Shown: piece by piece, positions 1 through 10,146 of the stretch
Position numbering within the stretch: position 1 is the stretch's first letter
How the letters are laid out: every line of letters starts with the position of its first letter
Source: Ianthella basta
Lineage: Eukaryota; Porifera; Demospongiae; Verongiida; Ianthellidae
DNA: 64,000 nt
Reading direction: 5' to 3'
NCBI GenBank assembly: GCA_964019415.1
Contig: OZ025872.1
Location: 1,624,199 to 1,688,198 of the forward strand
Made by a program: the position numbers and the translations under genes
Notes under the pieces: generated by a model
Told to the model about the DNA's origin: nothing
Database searches by the model: none
Seen by the model: only the letters and a program-made list of their open reading frames with translations

Positions 1-43
1 CACAACTGGGAATACCATCTAACAGCAGCAGCATGAGAGGACA

Positions 44-44
<1 letters not shown>

Positions 45-138
<94 letters not shown>
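45..138. repeat. (TG)n microsatellite
   Basis: Uninterrupted TG dinucleotide tract of about 90 bases. Cys-Val and His-Thr reading frames across it are artefacts of the repeat. It sits in sequence resembling the flank of the second death-fold exon type near 9340. Confidence 0.97.
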
Positions 139-141
<3 letters not shown>

Positions 142-417
142 TGTGTGGTCTCAGTACATCACACAACTTGGAATACCATGACACAGCAGTCTACACAGCT
201 GCTACACACAAGTGTCATCACAAGGTGTCACAGTGCAGTACTAGTAGCCAACTTTTCACATGGCAGCCATATGGGCAGCTGTTTATGGAACAACGGGACA
301 TGTAAAAACAGGCAAACATGGCTGACTGCACAAGAGTAAGGTCTGGGACACTCAATGGTCTCTTTTGGTACAGCAAACAATCTCACCAAAGTCCATAGCT
401 CCCACATGTATCCACAC

Positions 418-438
418 ACACACACTCGCACTCACACG

Positions 439-515
<77 letters not shown>
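418..515. repeat. (CA)n microsatellite in conserved intron flank
   Basis: CA tract with a few CG and CTCG interruptions at its left edge. It lies about 225 bases beyond the donor of the exon at 740-925, the place where other copies of the unit also carry a TG/CA tract. The text just before it recurs near 6950-7045, so it belongs to the repeated unit. Confidence 0.95.
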
Positions 516-519
<4 letters not shown>

Positions 520-739
520 GCATGCACATGCATGCACCGGAAATGTACATGTACGTATGTATGAACAAGTGTTGGCATGTCCGTTCATCACACCATGTGG
601 AATGCATCCTTAAACAAATGGTGGAGTTGTACATTAATTGAAGCAGTCTATGCAGTTGGTGCATGTTTCACTATCAGGTTGTCATAGTGAAGTACTTGGA
701 ACACGACTTGGCAAAGTGTGCTACTATAGTATAACTCAC

Positions 740-925
740 TCTTCAGATCCTTCTTCACATGGCAGCCATGTTTCTTCAGCATTTGAACGGCTTCCTGCAT
801 TACCTTTGGGGGTTTTGCTAACAGGACTTGACAAAGATGGTCCTCCCACTCCCTCCTCCCCTTCCTAGCCACCTCAGAGCACTCTTCCGCTGTTAGGAGG
901 TGTCTAGTGAAGAGCTCATTCAATA
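740..925 (-). CDS. Death-fold (CARD-like) exon, copy 1
   Basis: A 186-base open exon (62 codons). Seen: acceptor CACCCTGCAG just upstream, donor A|GTGAGTTATAC at the other end, first and last codons both split after base one (phase 1-1). The product begins LNELFTRHLLTAEECSEV, continues with an acidic-aromatic EWEDHL stretch and LLAKPPKVMQEAVQML, and ends near KKHGC. Leu-Thr-x-Glu-Glu followed by a Leu-Leu-x-Lys-Pro helix and a final 'hxxLxxxG' helix is the layout of CARD/death-fold domains, which act as adaptor interaction modules in NLR and caspase pathways; that assignment is inference. At least seven more full copies lie on the same strand. A dispersed repeat is the alternative, but open frames and preserved splice sites argue for a real exon. 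Confidence 0.72.
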
Positions 926-1120
926 CTGCAGGGTGTGAATAGGTTTACAAATCACTTCACCACTCACTGCTTCATGCAGTGTGCTGTGTACACATTTTCA
1001 CTACACAGTATACACTCAACAGTTGGACACATGTAAAAGGAACCAGAAAGTAAGACCCCTCCTACCCCTACCCCTGCACTGTTATTACCATACCTACATC
1101 AAGTGAGCACTTGTCTGGAA
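926..1120 (-). repeat. Conserved intron flank upstream of death-fold exon
   Basis: About 200 bases upstream (in gene sense) of the acceptor that recur almost unchanged at 6805-6960, 19372-19560, 22515-22770, 26022-26282, 44054-44340, 46813-47060, 56875-57130 and 57959-58085. Shared words include GTTGGACACATGTAAAAGGA and AGTAAGACCCCTCCTACCC. The duplication unit is therefore exon plus intron sequence, not the exon alone. Confidence 0.9.
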
Positions 1121-2000
1121 TCATTTGCAAACAAAACACGTATCAATGAATGAACAACAAGATCAGTAGAATGTTTCCATCACTACCGAAAAAGTAATAG
1201 AGGTGCGATTAAGCTTAAAGAATAGAAAATGGTGATGGTGACACACACACACACACAACACACATACACCCACACCCACACACACACACACACACACTAC
1301 ATACACTAAAAGTTGCTTGTTACATGAGGAAGCCATACATCAAAGCAAACTGCAGTGTGCTAATTTCGCATAACGCCACTGTGTATGCTTTCACACCTCA
1401 TTACACACTGCGTCGAATGGGGCTCGTATTTGCTAACCCAATCACTTTTTAGCCTTAAACAAATGTTTTGTTTACTGCTTTATCAATCACCTTGTGAACT
1501 TTCTCATGAACATTGGCTCTGGAATGATGAGTGCTTGTCACTTGGTAGCATGGTCATCAACATAAATTTATGCCTAGCACAGCACTGCATGGCAGTGACA
1601 TGCAATTGTGCATGTAATGTCTTTAGTGATAGAGAAACCAAGATTCCCTTTCCCGAGTTCACTTGATGGATCAACTTGAAGGTAGGTCTCGCCACTCCCA
1701 AGTTCTCCAGTCGTTTAAATTCTAGTACACTCTCTAAAAAGAAAGTTCTCCCTTCATACGCTGCTTGCAGGACTTCTAATAATCTGCCCTAGTGCCGACT
1801 CAAGCGGCGCCGACGCTTTATTCAGTACGAGAGGCCGCTGACAGCCTTTTTCTTGCGACGCTTCTCGTGTTTTGCCTTGTGCTCCAAGAAGAGCGTGTTC
1901 TCTGGTTTCTATAGTAACTTCAGTCAGGTTCGTTCGGTAAATTCATTCGACAGCGAACGAATTCAAGCGCTAATCGCTGCTGTTTGAATCGTAACAAGTC
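1121..2000. other. No gene recognised; short CA tracts
   Basis: Impure CA repeats at 1242-1300. Open stretches near 1385-1700 on both strands have no recognisable domain. The rest is unremarkable. Confidence 0.6.
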
Positions 2001-2139
2001 AGTTATAACATGGCCGCGAGGGCGCTGGCTGATTTATCACACGAGGGCGCGAAGCGCCCAAGTGCGATAAATCAGCTAAGCGCCCGAGCGAGTCAAGGAC
2101 AAGAATTGGTTGTTGGAATGCATGTTCGTTATAACTAGT
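2001..2139. repeat. Foldback hairpin with GGGCGCGAAGCGCCC core
   Basis: The core palindrome at 2045-2059 is flanked by arms GCTGATTTATC and GATAAATCAGC, and further out by AGTTATAACATG matched by CATGTTCGTTATAACT. A LINE-like stretch (TCAAGGACAAGAATTGGTTG and following bases) lies inside the right arm and recurs at about 2409-2440. Related cores occur at 38262, 43039 and, decayed, 21661. Confidence 0.75.
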
Positions 2140-2173
2140 ACTTGTGTAAACTTGTAACACAATGTGGTAAAGT

Positions 2174-2610
2174 GTGTGCATGTGTGGGGGGACCATGTTG
2201 CGCAACTTCCTCGTGGCGATCCCTGGTTCCTGGGCTATGGCCCAGCCGATAGCACAACGTGGTACAGTTGGAGTAGCGCCCCATCATGTGCCCTGCACAT
2301 CTACAGTGGATGTGCAGAATCTCTCAGCTTCCAAACCTGAGAAGGTTAAGTCTACATTGCCCAAGAAGTCTTCAACCCTTTCTGTGTCTTGTGGATTTGT
2401 CCACGCCAAGTCAAGGACAAGAATTGGTTGTTGGAATGTTCGTTCACTTGGATCTTTGAGTGATCAAAGTGCTCAACTGCTCTCTGTTATTGATACCATG
2501 AAGTCTAAGAGCATTGATCTTATAGCTTTGTCCGAGTCTCGTTGGCCTGGTAATGGCATCTCTACCATTCGTGGTACCACTGTTCTTCACTCCAAGCAGT
2601 GTCTCGCAAG
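2174..2610 (+). pseudogene. LINE endonuclease fragment (RTE-like)
   Basis: Reads in one frame into RTRIGCWNVRSLGS, then IDLIALSESRWPGNG and TTVLHS, the N-terminal part of an apurinic-type endonuclease (exonuclease-endonuclease-phosphatase fold) of a non-LTR retrotransposon. The Asn of CWNVRS and Glu of SESRW fit the catalytic metal site. Only about the first third of the domain is present; the reading then runs into unrelated sequence before the Tc1 element. RTE/CFDP2-like is my best guess for the clade. Confidence 0.7.
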
Positions 2611-2699
2611 AGAATACTTATGTAGGCTTTTTACCAATCTAATATTACATATACAGTACGCGTCATAAAAAGGTAACGACAAATGAGAACCACATTCCG

Positions 2700-2796
2700 A
2701 CAGCAGTTAACGGTTTAGCGTTAGCAGTTAACGGTTATGCGTTAACGGTTAACGGTTAAGCGTTAACGGTTAAGCGTTAACGATAACGGTTAAGAG
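2700..2796. repeat. Left subterminal repeats of Tc1 element
   Basis: Seven or so copies of a unit close to GCGTTAACGGTTAACGG. The mirror image occurs at the other end of the element. Such arrays are commonly transposase-binding sites in Tc1 elements (inference). Confidence 0.8.
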
Positions 2797-2868
2797 TACG
2801 CAAGAATATTCGGAAGGTGCTAAGTCGATCGCTCAGTTGTTGCAAGTCGCGCGCAGGTTCAGTGGATT

Positions 2869-4511
2869 ATGGAGAAAGTTTTGGTCAGGTACGAGGGCAA
2901 TGGATCGTCTCGCTACGACGGTAAAGAGTATTTGGAGTCTGTTTCCAAGCTCAAAAGGGACAAAAGCAGGAAAGGCCTCCTCAAGATCGACGAACAAGTG
3001 ACAATCAAGACGAAGTCTCGTATTTGGAAAGCGGTCGTCGTTGACCCGGATCCTGCTGCACCTCCCAAGCCCAAGAAGCGGAAGAAGACAGCAGCACAGA
3101 AGAAGGCGACGGTGCAGATTTCTGATGTGGTGTTGGCATCTTTTCCAGCTTGTGTCACACCAATTTCACAACCATTCCCCCACACCCCTGCCACCCAACC
3201 ATCCCCCCCACCCCTGCCACCCAACCATCCTCCCACACCCCTGCCACCCAACCATCCTCCCACATCCCTGCCACCCAACCATCCTCCCACACCCCTGTCA
3301 CCCAACCATCCTCCCACACCCCTGCCACCCAACCATCCTCCCACACCCCTGTCACCCAACCATCCTCCCACACCCGTCACCCAACCATCCTCCAACACCT
3401 CTGCCACCCAACCATCCTCCCACACCCCTGTCACCCAACCATCCTCCAACACCCCTGCCACCCAACCATCCCCAACACCTCTGTCACCCAACCATCCTCC
3501 CATACCCCTGTAACCCAACCGTCCTCCCACACCCTTGTCACCCAACCATCCTCCAACACCCCTGCCACCCAACCATCCTCCCATACCCCTGTAACCCAAC
3601 CGTCCTCCCACACCCCTGTCACCCAACCATCTCCCCACACCCGTGTCACCCAACCATCCTCCCATACCCCTGTCCCACAATCATCTTATGACGCCCCTGT
3701 ACCACAACCATCTTATGATGCCCCAGTCCTGCAACCATCTTATGACGCCCCGGTCCTGCAACCATCTTATGATGGCCCAGTCCTGCAACCATCTTATGAT
3801 GTCCCAGTCCTGCAACCATCTTATGATGCCCCTGCACCACAACCGACTTATGACGACCCAGTCCTGCAACCATCTTATAATGCCCCTGCACCACAACCAT
3901 CTTATGACACCCCTGTCATACTTGACCTGTTTGACGACTTTTACTCATTTGATGAGCAAAGCCCAGTTCAACAATTGGACAAGATTCTGAACTTTCTAGA
4001 AACATTTCAGAAAGAAGTCTTTTCTCGATTAGACAAGTTGGAAGCCATAACACAGACATGGAGGCAAGAAACGATCCCTCCCACACCCCTGTCTCACAAC
4101 CATCCTCCCACACTCCTGTCTTGCAACCATCCTCCCACACTCCCATCAACCCCGCATGTGCCATGTCAGCCGAGTGCCAGTTTGCCAACACGGCCACCTT
4201 TGGCCGACATCAATAACCATCAAGTTTCTGCTGCAACTGATGCGAAAATCCAGAGACTGCTCACGAATCCACGGATTTCAGGGCCACAGCATCTTGCATC
4301 TGAGTTATCAAAGTTGCTTTTCACAGAAGAAGAGCTGGCAGCCTGCACTCTGACTGGCCGAAAGGTCAATGGCCAACGCAGGAAGATACTCGACGCAGGC
4401 AAGTTATGCCTAATTGACAACCTTGTGCAGCAAAGGTGCAACCTGGGAGAAGCAGAATTTGCAATCATACGTAGTGAGATCCGTGACTCACTAGCCAATC
4501 GCTGCAGATAG
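2869..4511 (+). CDS. BEN-domain protein with proline-rich repeat region, transposon-borne
   Basis: Starts with MEKVLVRYEG and a basic N-terminal domain (to about PKPKKRKK, a likely nuclear localisation signal), then a long Pro/Thr/His/Gln region made of 9-residue repeats, a short helical stretch (LDKILNFLETFQKEV) and a C-terminal BEN domain from about 4227 to 4508, with SELSKLLFTEEELAACTL, TGRKVNG and KILDAGKL. BEN domains bind DNA or chromatin proteins. The N-terminal part reads in frame 1 and the BEN part in frame 3. A repeat unit near 3205-3215 is two bases short, which moves the frame, so this copy is frameshifted within the repeat unless an intron removes it. It converges on the transposase. 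Its role in transposition is unknown. Confidence 0.75.
3176..3910 (+). repeat. 27-bp coding minisatellite
   Basis: Two adjoining arrays of 27-base (9-codon) units: first around CCACCCAACCATCCTCCCAC (about 3176-3660), then around CAACCATCTTATGATGCCCC (about 3680-3910). They encode QPSSHTPAT-like and QPSYDAPVL-like repeats. The second looks like a diverged form of the first. Length changes here can shift the frame of the BEN gene. Confidence 0.93.
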
Positions 4512-4926
4512 CTGAGACGGATGTTAGCTCCCAGAGACATCAGCATTATCTAATAGTACAGAGATTGATGTTCACCATCTCCATTAATTACTGGTATGGC
4601 TGTATCTCTTTTTTTTTTTTTATATTGTACTGTTTCAATAACTCTGTTTTATTACTGTTATACTATTCTTGCTGTTATCTTTGGTTGTTATTATTATGCA
4701 GTGTTTACATCAAAGCCTACATTGCCCACGCAAATTTCGCTGTCCTGGGAAAATGCTGACTCAGCATACCGCAATGTTTATGCATAAGAAAGATAAAGGA
4801 ATTCGCTAGCGATCGATCTGACCATGCAAGTTTCACAGCATATCTATAGCAGAAGACCAAATGAATAGCCAAGCATGAACGAAATGGTACAAACATAAAA
4901 GAAAGGTTCGATAATATGAAGTTTTC

Positions 4927-5925
4927 TTAGTAACCTGTAGGTTCTCCATTGAGTTCAATAACCTTAGGAATAACCTTCCTTAAGTGATTGATGTATCTGC
5001 TGCATTTCTCTGGTGTCACAGTCACCCAGAACACTCGAATTGCTAGCAGCAGTTCCTCTTTGGTCTTTGGCTTGGCTGTCGTCCGGATGTAGTGTTTCAT
5101 CTCGTGCCAGACATTCTCTATTGGATTGAGATCAGGGCTTTCAGGCGGAGTTTTTAGTAATTGAAATTTCTTGGTATTCAAGAACTTTCGAGTTGCTTTT
5201 GAGGTGTGGCAAGGAGCATTGTCTTGCTGGAGCTTTCCCCCTGGTAGCTGTCTTCGAAGGAAAGGCAAGAGATGAGTGCGCAACACCTCTTGGTAAACCG
5301 CGCTGTTTACGGAGCAGTTCAAGAGGCAGATGTTCGTTGCTCCCTTGCGCGAGATGCCTGCCCACACCATCACTTTATAGGGATGCTTCGCCCTTGGTTT
5401 CGGCTTCGGAGCAGTGCCAACTTTCCTAAATGAAAACGTCCGATGGTTTTCTAGCTGGATTGTGGACTCATCCGTCCACACTACGTCTTCAAAATCGTTG
5501 CCGCGACGTTTCAGAGCCCACTGTACTCTTTTTTCTTTGTTCGCGTTCCGTATTAGTTGGCAGTAGCGACTACCGTGGAAGGTCCACCCCAGTATTCTTC
5601 TTGCTCGTTCTATGGTACTCTTTGACACTTTGTACCCCCGCTCCTCCAGGATTCTGACCAACTGGGTCGCTGTGGTCTCGTCGTCTAGCTCCATTTGTGC
5701 TTCAATGATGTCCAACATCGCGCGCGTCAACTTGAAAGGTCTTCCACTTCCTGGGAGGCGAGAAATCGTCCCATGTTCTTTATACTTCTTGATCGTTGCC
5801 CAGACTGCTTTCTTCGATACCCGGAAGCCTTCCGCGGCGAGTACTTGGGCCAACACGCCGTAAGATACTCGCCTCTGGAAGTAGAGCTGTACAATTCGCT
5901 GCTTCAAATACGCTGATAAAACCAT
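4927..5925 (-). CDS. Tc1-like DD34E transposase, intact
   Basis: 332 residues, uninterrupted. The N-terminal half has paired helix-turn-helix signals (LKQRIVQLYFQRRVSYGVLA; SRLPGSGRPFKLT, an AT-hook-like GRP). The catalytic domain carries D in VVWTDEST, D in LQQDNAPCH, and E in SPDLNPIENVW, with 34 residues between the second D and the E. This is the canonical cut-and-paste DDE triad of Tc1 elements. The length matches the family. The start MVLSAYLKQR is the first Met and lies close to the right subterminal repeats, a plausible promoter side. An open frame implies recent activity; whether it still works cannot be told from sequence alone. Confidence 0.95.
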   Translation of the reverse strand: MVLSAYLKQRIVQLYFQRRVSYGVLAQVLAAEGFRVSKKAVWATIKKYKEHGTISRLPGSGRPFKLTRAMLDIIEAQMELDDETTATQLVRILEERGYKVSKSTIERARRILGWTFHGSRYCQLIRNANKEKRVQWALKRRGNDFEDVVWTDESTIQLENHRTFSFRKVGTAPKPKPRAKHPYKVMVWAGISRKGATNICLLNCSVNSAVYQEVLRTHLLPFLRRQLPGGKLQQDNAPCHTSKATRKFLNTKKFQLLKTPPESPDLNPIENVWHEMKHYIRTTAKPKTKEELLLAIRVFWVTVTPEKCSRYINHLRKVIPKVIELNGEPTGY

Positions 5926-5996
5926 CTTCTACTGAAATCTCCGAACGGATCACACCTCAAGTCGTACGTTCGATCTATATTAGCGAATCGCTGGGG

Positions 5997-6108
5997 TAAC
6001 CGTTAACTGTTAACTGCTGACGGTTAACCGTTAACTGCTGACGGTTAACCGTTAACTGCTGACGGTTAACCGTTAACAGTGAACGGTTAACAGTTGACGG
6101 TTATCGGA
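5997..6108. repeat. Right subterminal repeats of Tc1 element
   Basis: About five copies of a unit close to GGTTAACCGTTAACTGCTGA, inverted relative to the TTAACGG array at the left end. Confidence 0.85.
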
Positions 6109-6172
6109 TAATCGTTAGCCCTTCTACTAGTGATTTTCGGTTACCGTTACCTTTTTTATGATGCGTACAGTA

Positions 6173-6430
6173 CATGTTCTGTACAAACCATTTGCTTCTT
6201 GTATATGACATATGCAGAAAGAAGTGAATCATGAGCACCGCCATTTTACAATGGCCACTTTGCAGCATCCTGACGTTTGGAGCTGTGCATAGCATGGCAA
6301 ACTGTTGGACACACACGGACAGACTGACTGAGGCAATCACTAAACCATTGCGCAATTCATGTGTGGGGAATAATAATGGCATAAACTGCTTAGCTAGTAG
6401 GTGGGGGTGTTGATGAACCTGTGTGCAGCT

Positions 6431-6476
<46 letters not shown>

Positions 6477-6639
6477 TGGCATGTCTGTCCATCACACCAT
6501 TTGGAATGCATCCTTAAACAAATTGTGGTGATGTACATTAAAGCAGTCAATGCAGTTGGTGCATGTGTCACTATCAAGTTGTCATAGTGCAGTACTTGGA
6601 ACATAACTTGGCAAAGTGTGCTACTATAGTATAACTCAC
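6173..6639. other. Intron sequence with (TG)n at 6433-6470
   Basis: No coding signal. From about 6480 it matches the conserved flank on the donor side of the death-fold exons, with the TG tract about 170 bases beyond the donor. Confidence 0.7.
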
Positions 6640-6804
6640 TCTTCAGCTCCTTCTTCACACGGCAGCCATGTTCCTCCAGCACTTGAAAAGCTTCCTGCAC
6701 TACCTCTGCAGGTTTGGTTAACAGGACTTGACAAGGATGGTCCTCCCATTCCCACCTCCCCTTCCTAGCCACCTCAGAGCACTCTTCTGCTGTTAGGAGG
6801 AGTA
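6640..6804 (-). CDS. Death-fold (CARD-like) exon, copy 2
   Basis: 165 bases (55 codons), open, phase 1-1, acceptor CACCCTGCAG and donor A|GTGAGTTATAC. Relative to copy 1 it lacks seven codons of helix 1 (the NELFTRH region) in one clean 21-base loss that keeps the frame. It reads LLLTAEECSEVARKGRWEWE and ends near EEHGCRVKKELK. Losing most of helix 1 may weaken the fold, so this copy may be degenerate. Even so, the loss is a multiple of three and both splice sites remain. Confidence 0.65.
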
Positions 6805-7108
6805 CTGCAGGGTGTGAATAGGTTTACAAATCACTTGACCACTCACTGCTTCATGCAGTGTGCTGTGTACACATTTCACTACACAGCATGCACTCAACAG
6901 TTGGACACATCTAAAAGGAATCAGAAAGTAAGACCCCTCTATGGCTACCACACAGGTCTGGGATACTCAATGGTCTCTTTCAGGACAAACACAAGCTGCT
7001 CAGACAGCTAACTTGTCAGAGTCCATAGCCCCCACCTGTATCCACAGCACATGTCCTCCTACATTGTTATTTAGTTAGTGGACACTTGCATGTGAGGCTG
7101 CATGCATG

Positions 7109-7501
<393 letters not shown>

Positions 7502-8656
7502 TTAACTACACCAGTTCCGTTTACACCAGATGTCATAGGACGATGCAACCACATGCTTAATTATGTTAATCTCGAAGTTCTGTCGGTCTTTGGCTTTGGC
7601 TTGTAGCAGTTTGAAGAGCTGCTGAAAGCCCACTGTGCTCAGGAAGCCTCTCGACCCGACCTCAAGAGTGATGATAGATGTGTGGTGGGAACAAGCACAG
7701 GCAGCTGCAAGGTCCCGGTACCGATGGACCTTCCTCTCTGCAGCGTCTGCAATGTTGGTCTCAAAAGGCACCGTCAGCTCTACCAGGTAGATGGCTGAAG
7801 TTCCCCAGATAACCATGTCCGGGCGCAGGTCCGTGGGAGCAATGTCTTGGGGGAACGTGTACTGCTGGCCTGGTAGGTCAGCTATGACTTGCATTCCTGA
7901 TGTCAGGTTGCGCTTGGAAAAGTCAAAGATGACCTTGAGCACATCATCGTGCCTGGTGGTGTAGCGTCGCAGACTGAGGGCCTTCTGGCAGGAGTTGAGA
8001 ACATGGGCCAGAGACTGTACCTCTCCACAGAGTTGGCACCGTGGTGAGGACAGCTTCTTCCACCTGAACAAGTTGGCATTGTGGGGAAGAGTGTCCGTCA
8101 CCGTGTTGAGAGCAAACTTGAATACCCACTCTGGGAGGCTGAAGATGGCAGTGGACCAGTTCTGGGCCGCCCTGCCCTCGAACTCCCGCACAGTCAACCC
8201 TTGAACTGGAAGGCTAGTGGTGTGAGCCAGTCTGGAGGCGGTGTCCTCGGCCTGGATCTTGGCCTTGACATGAGACACCACTTTCTTCCTGGGAGCCCCA
8301 GGGTCCTCCTTCATTACCCCCACCACCTCCTGGTAAGGCCGGAACAAAGCACACTGAAGTTGGGACTCACGGAGGGTGATTTGTGTGGCTATAGCTCGGA
8401 CACTGGAGTCGCTTGAGCACATGTGTGAACCAGCCTTGGCAGCATGGAGCTTCTTGTACACAGTGACCAGGTGTGGGAACTCCAGCCCACCGTTGGACTT
8501 GGGAAGAAAGAGTCGATTGGGATCAGCAGAGCGGGCCAGACCACACTATCTTTTCAGAAACCTGGTGGCAATGGGCTGGAGGTGGTTCTGCAACCAGGAG
8601 ATTGGCAGGTCTGAGATGGACAGGTCCCAGGTGAGACGAGGACAGATGCTGACCTT
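7502..8656 (-). pseudogene. R2-like LINE, C-terminal part (zinc knuckle and restriction-like endonuclease)
   Basis: The fragment begins at the edge of a CA tract. It reads [17 protein letters not shown], then a TAG stop where the family has a Trp (FLKR*CGLARSADPNRLFLP), then an open run of 319 residues. Landmarks: a CCHC knuckle CQLCGEVQSLAHVLNSC (C-x2-C-x7-H-x4-C), then RPDMVIWGTSAIYLVELTV, the PD...E signature of the restriction-like endonuclease found in R2, NeSL and relatives. These elements use the nuclease to nick a target and prime reverse transcription. The reverse-transcriptase part is missing, as usual for a broken insert. The exact clade is uncertain. Confidence 0.82.
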
Positions 8657-8661
8657 GATGC

Positions 8662-8807
8662 ACACACACACGCACACATGCGCACGCACGCATGCACGCA
8701 CACACACACAACACATGCACGCACAGACACACGCACGCACACACATGCACGCACGCACACATGCACACACGCACACACACACACACACATGCAGGCACGC
8801 ACACACA

Positions 8808-8845
<38 letters not shown>
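8662..8845. repeat. Impure CA/GCAC microsatellite
   Basis: CA repeats with many CGCACG and CATGCA interruptions, older and less pure than the other tracts. It cuts off the LINE fragment on its left. Confidence 0.95.
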
Positions 8846-8846
<1 letters not shown>

Positions 8847-8984
8847 GTAATATAGGCAGATTATGTTGCCCAATACAGCATGAGTTAGATGAGGCTACAA
8901 AACAATAGTCAAGGCTGGTATAGGGTGGACTGGCTCAGCTGTTACACTGACTTCACTGTTGAGTAGTCTGACTACCTCACCAAC

Positions 8985-9143
8985 CTGTCAACTGCCTTAC
9001 TCCCACATTGTGGCCAAACCTGGCCATTAAATGAGCTATTCTGATTGCCACTTCTGGAGGTTTATAAAGCAGGTCCCCTCCTCCTTTCATCCTCTTCACA
9101 TAATCCTCAGTCACCAACTTCTCCTGGTACAACTCTGACAGCA
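8985..9143 (-). CDS. Second-type death-fold exon, copy S1
   Basis: 159 bases (53 codons), open, phase 1-1. Acceptor ...ATCCCACACAG, then TG CTG TCA GAG; donor ACAG|GTTGGTGAGG. The product runs LSELYQEKLVTEDYVKRM, then KPPEVAIRIAHLMARFGHN. The pattern (Leu-rich helix, Val-Thr-Glu turn, Lys-Pro-x-Glu helix, final Phe-Gly) resembles the CARD-like exon but the sequence is different, so the two are probably ancient relatives. It lies 1 kb past the 2A exon in the sense direction. GT at 8980 is an alternative donor, but that extension crosses a stop in this frame. Domain name is inference. Confidence 0.62.
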
Positions 9144-9194
9144 CTGTGTGGGATAGCAGCACTGATACACAGACTGGGCACACAAAACATTCAC

Positions 9195-9360
9195 ACACTA
9201 TGCTAATACCAAAGGTCTACAATGTGTGTGGGTACACAGTCACTGCTGAAGGTAGGAGGAACAGGTGCAGATAGGGAGGATTGGTGTTGAAGGCAACACT
9301 CACACAGTCTACACAAGGTGGACCTAACCCTATGACAGCACAGTGTAGGATGAGAGGACA
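9195..9360 (-). repeat. Conserved intron flank of second-type exon
   Basis: Matches 43085-43250 closely, including GTGTGTGGGTACACAGTCAC and GGTGTTGAAGGCAACACTCA. The match includes the word around the TGCTGTCA acceptor region, so the repeated unit covers intron and exon start. Confidence 0.85.
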
Positions 9361-9371
9361 GTGTGTGTGCG

Positions 9372-9444
<73 letters not shown>
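9361..9444. repeat. (TG)n microsatellite
   Basis: About 80 bases of TG with GCGCATG at the left edge. Confidence 0.97.
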
Positions 9445-9447
<3 letters not shown>

Positions 9448-9592
9448 TTGGAATGCATCCTTAATTAAACAAATGGTAGTGATGTACATTAAAGTAGTCT
9501 ATGCAGTTGGCGCATGTGTCACTATCAAGTTGTCATAGTGCAGTATTTGGAACACAACTTGGCAAAGTGTGCTACTATAGTATAACTCACAA

Positions 9593-9852
9593 GTTCAACT
9601 TCAAGTAGTAGCACCATGTTTACGAATATAATAACGGAAGGGATATGGGTTGTTTTCCCATAATTGCACAAAGCGTATTTTCGTACTTCGAGCGAGCATA
9701 TCTCGGGAACGGGAGCAGCTACTGAAGTGCAACAAAGTGCAACAAAGAGCTCATCTACTGTGCTTCCACACAGTACCACTAACTTACAATCGGCAAATAG
9801 CGACAAGTTGGTCCTTTTGTCAAATCCCCTCACATATAGTTTTAGTGTGCTG
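9593..9852 (-). mobile_element. End fragment of the DUF7869-like transposon family
   Basis: On the minus strand this reads TATATGTGAGGGGATTTGAC and continues in parallel with 39194-39420, the left end of the larger element, including the stretch CCCGTTCCCGAGATA. About 250 bases of the terminus are present and no inner part. It adjoins a death-fold exon flank: text from 9445 to 9592 is the usual donor-side intron, and the match stops exactly where an exon would begin. Confidence 0.75.
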
Positions 9853-10146
9853 AACACAATATGATGGCATTGTCATGGCTTGGTCAATTGGCAGTATACG
9901 TAGATGGTGTGTACAAGGTGCAAAAATCATAGCTATGTAGCTAACTAGAAGATGTTCATGGTATATATAGCTGCAAGGCCAGATTGCTTTTGATTTTTAG
10001 TTAGTTTTCCTACAAATTACACATGAGTATTTAGTTATAGTTTAGTCAACAAAAAATATTATTGACTCACTAAATATTATAGTACTTTTTGATTATGGTT
10101 AACCAAAACAACACTGGTAAACTGTTCACTGAACACAAACACACAC
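9853..10146. other. AT-rich, no gene recognised
   Basis: A low-complexity AT-rich stretch just beyond the donor of the 2A exon; no domain or repeat identified. Confidence 0.5.

Larger units (their letters stand above)
2654..6170. mobile_element. Tc1/mariner-type transposon carrying a BEN-domain gene
   Basis: About 3.5 kb. The ends are inverted repeats: left CAGTACGCGTCATAAAAAGG, right (reversed) CTGTACGCATCATAAAAAAG, each preceded by a TA target duplication (2652-2653, 6171-6172). Just inside each end lie arrays of the word TTAACGG, pairing the two termini as one element. It holds a plus-strand BEN gene and, convergent to it, an intact minus-strand DD34E transposase. Ordinary Tc1 elements are about 1.3-2 kb with only a transposase, so the extra gene is unusual. 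An internal piece of host DNA trapped between unrelated ends is the alternative, but the matching termini and subterminal arrays make it unlikely. Confidence 0.85.

Noticed and set aside
33-591. Long Cys-Val and His-Thr reading frames over TG/CA tracts (also at 7067-7410, 8523-8908, 21951-22457, 39718-40022, 46026-46524)
   Set aside because: Pure products of dinucleotide repeats; they exist in any frame of such a tract and have no other coding signal.
926-1120. Reading the conserved exon-unit flank as a SINE
   Set aside because: No A/B-box, no tail, no target duplications around the unit, always the same direction, and fused to an exon with splice sites; duplication of gene sequence fits better.
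2913-3680. 255-codon minus-strand frame rich in Gly-Trp-Val
   Set aside because: Antisense shadow of the 27-base minisatellite in the BEN gene.
3176-3910. CRISPR-like regular repeats
   Set aside because: Units are contiguous with no spacers, coding and in eukaryotic context; a minisatellite.
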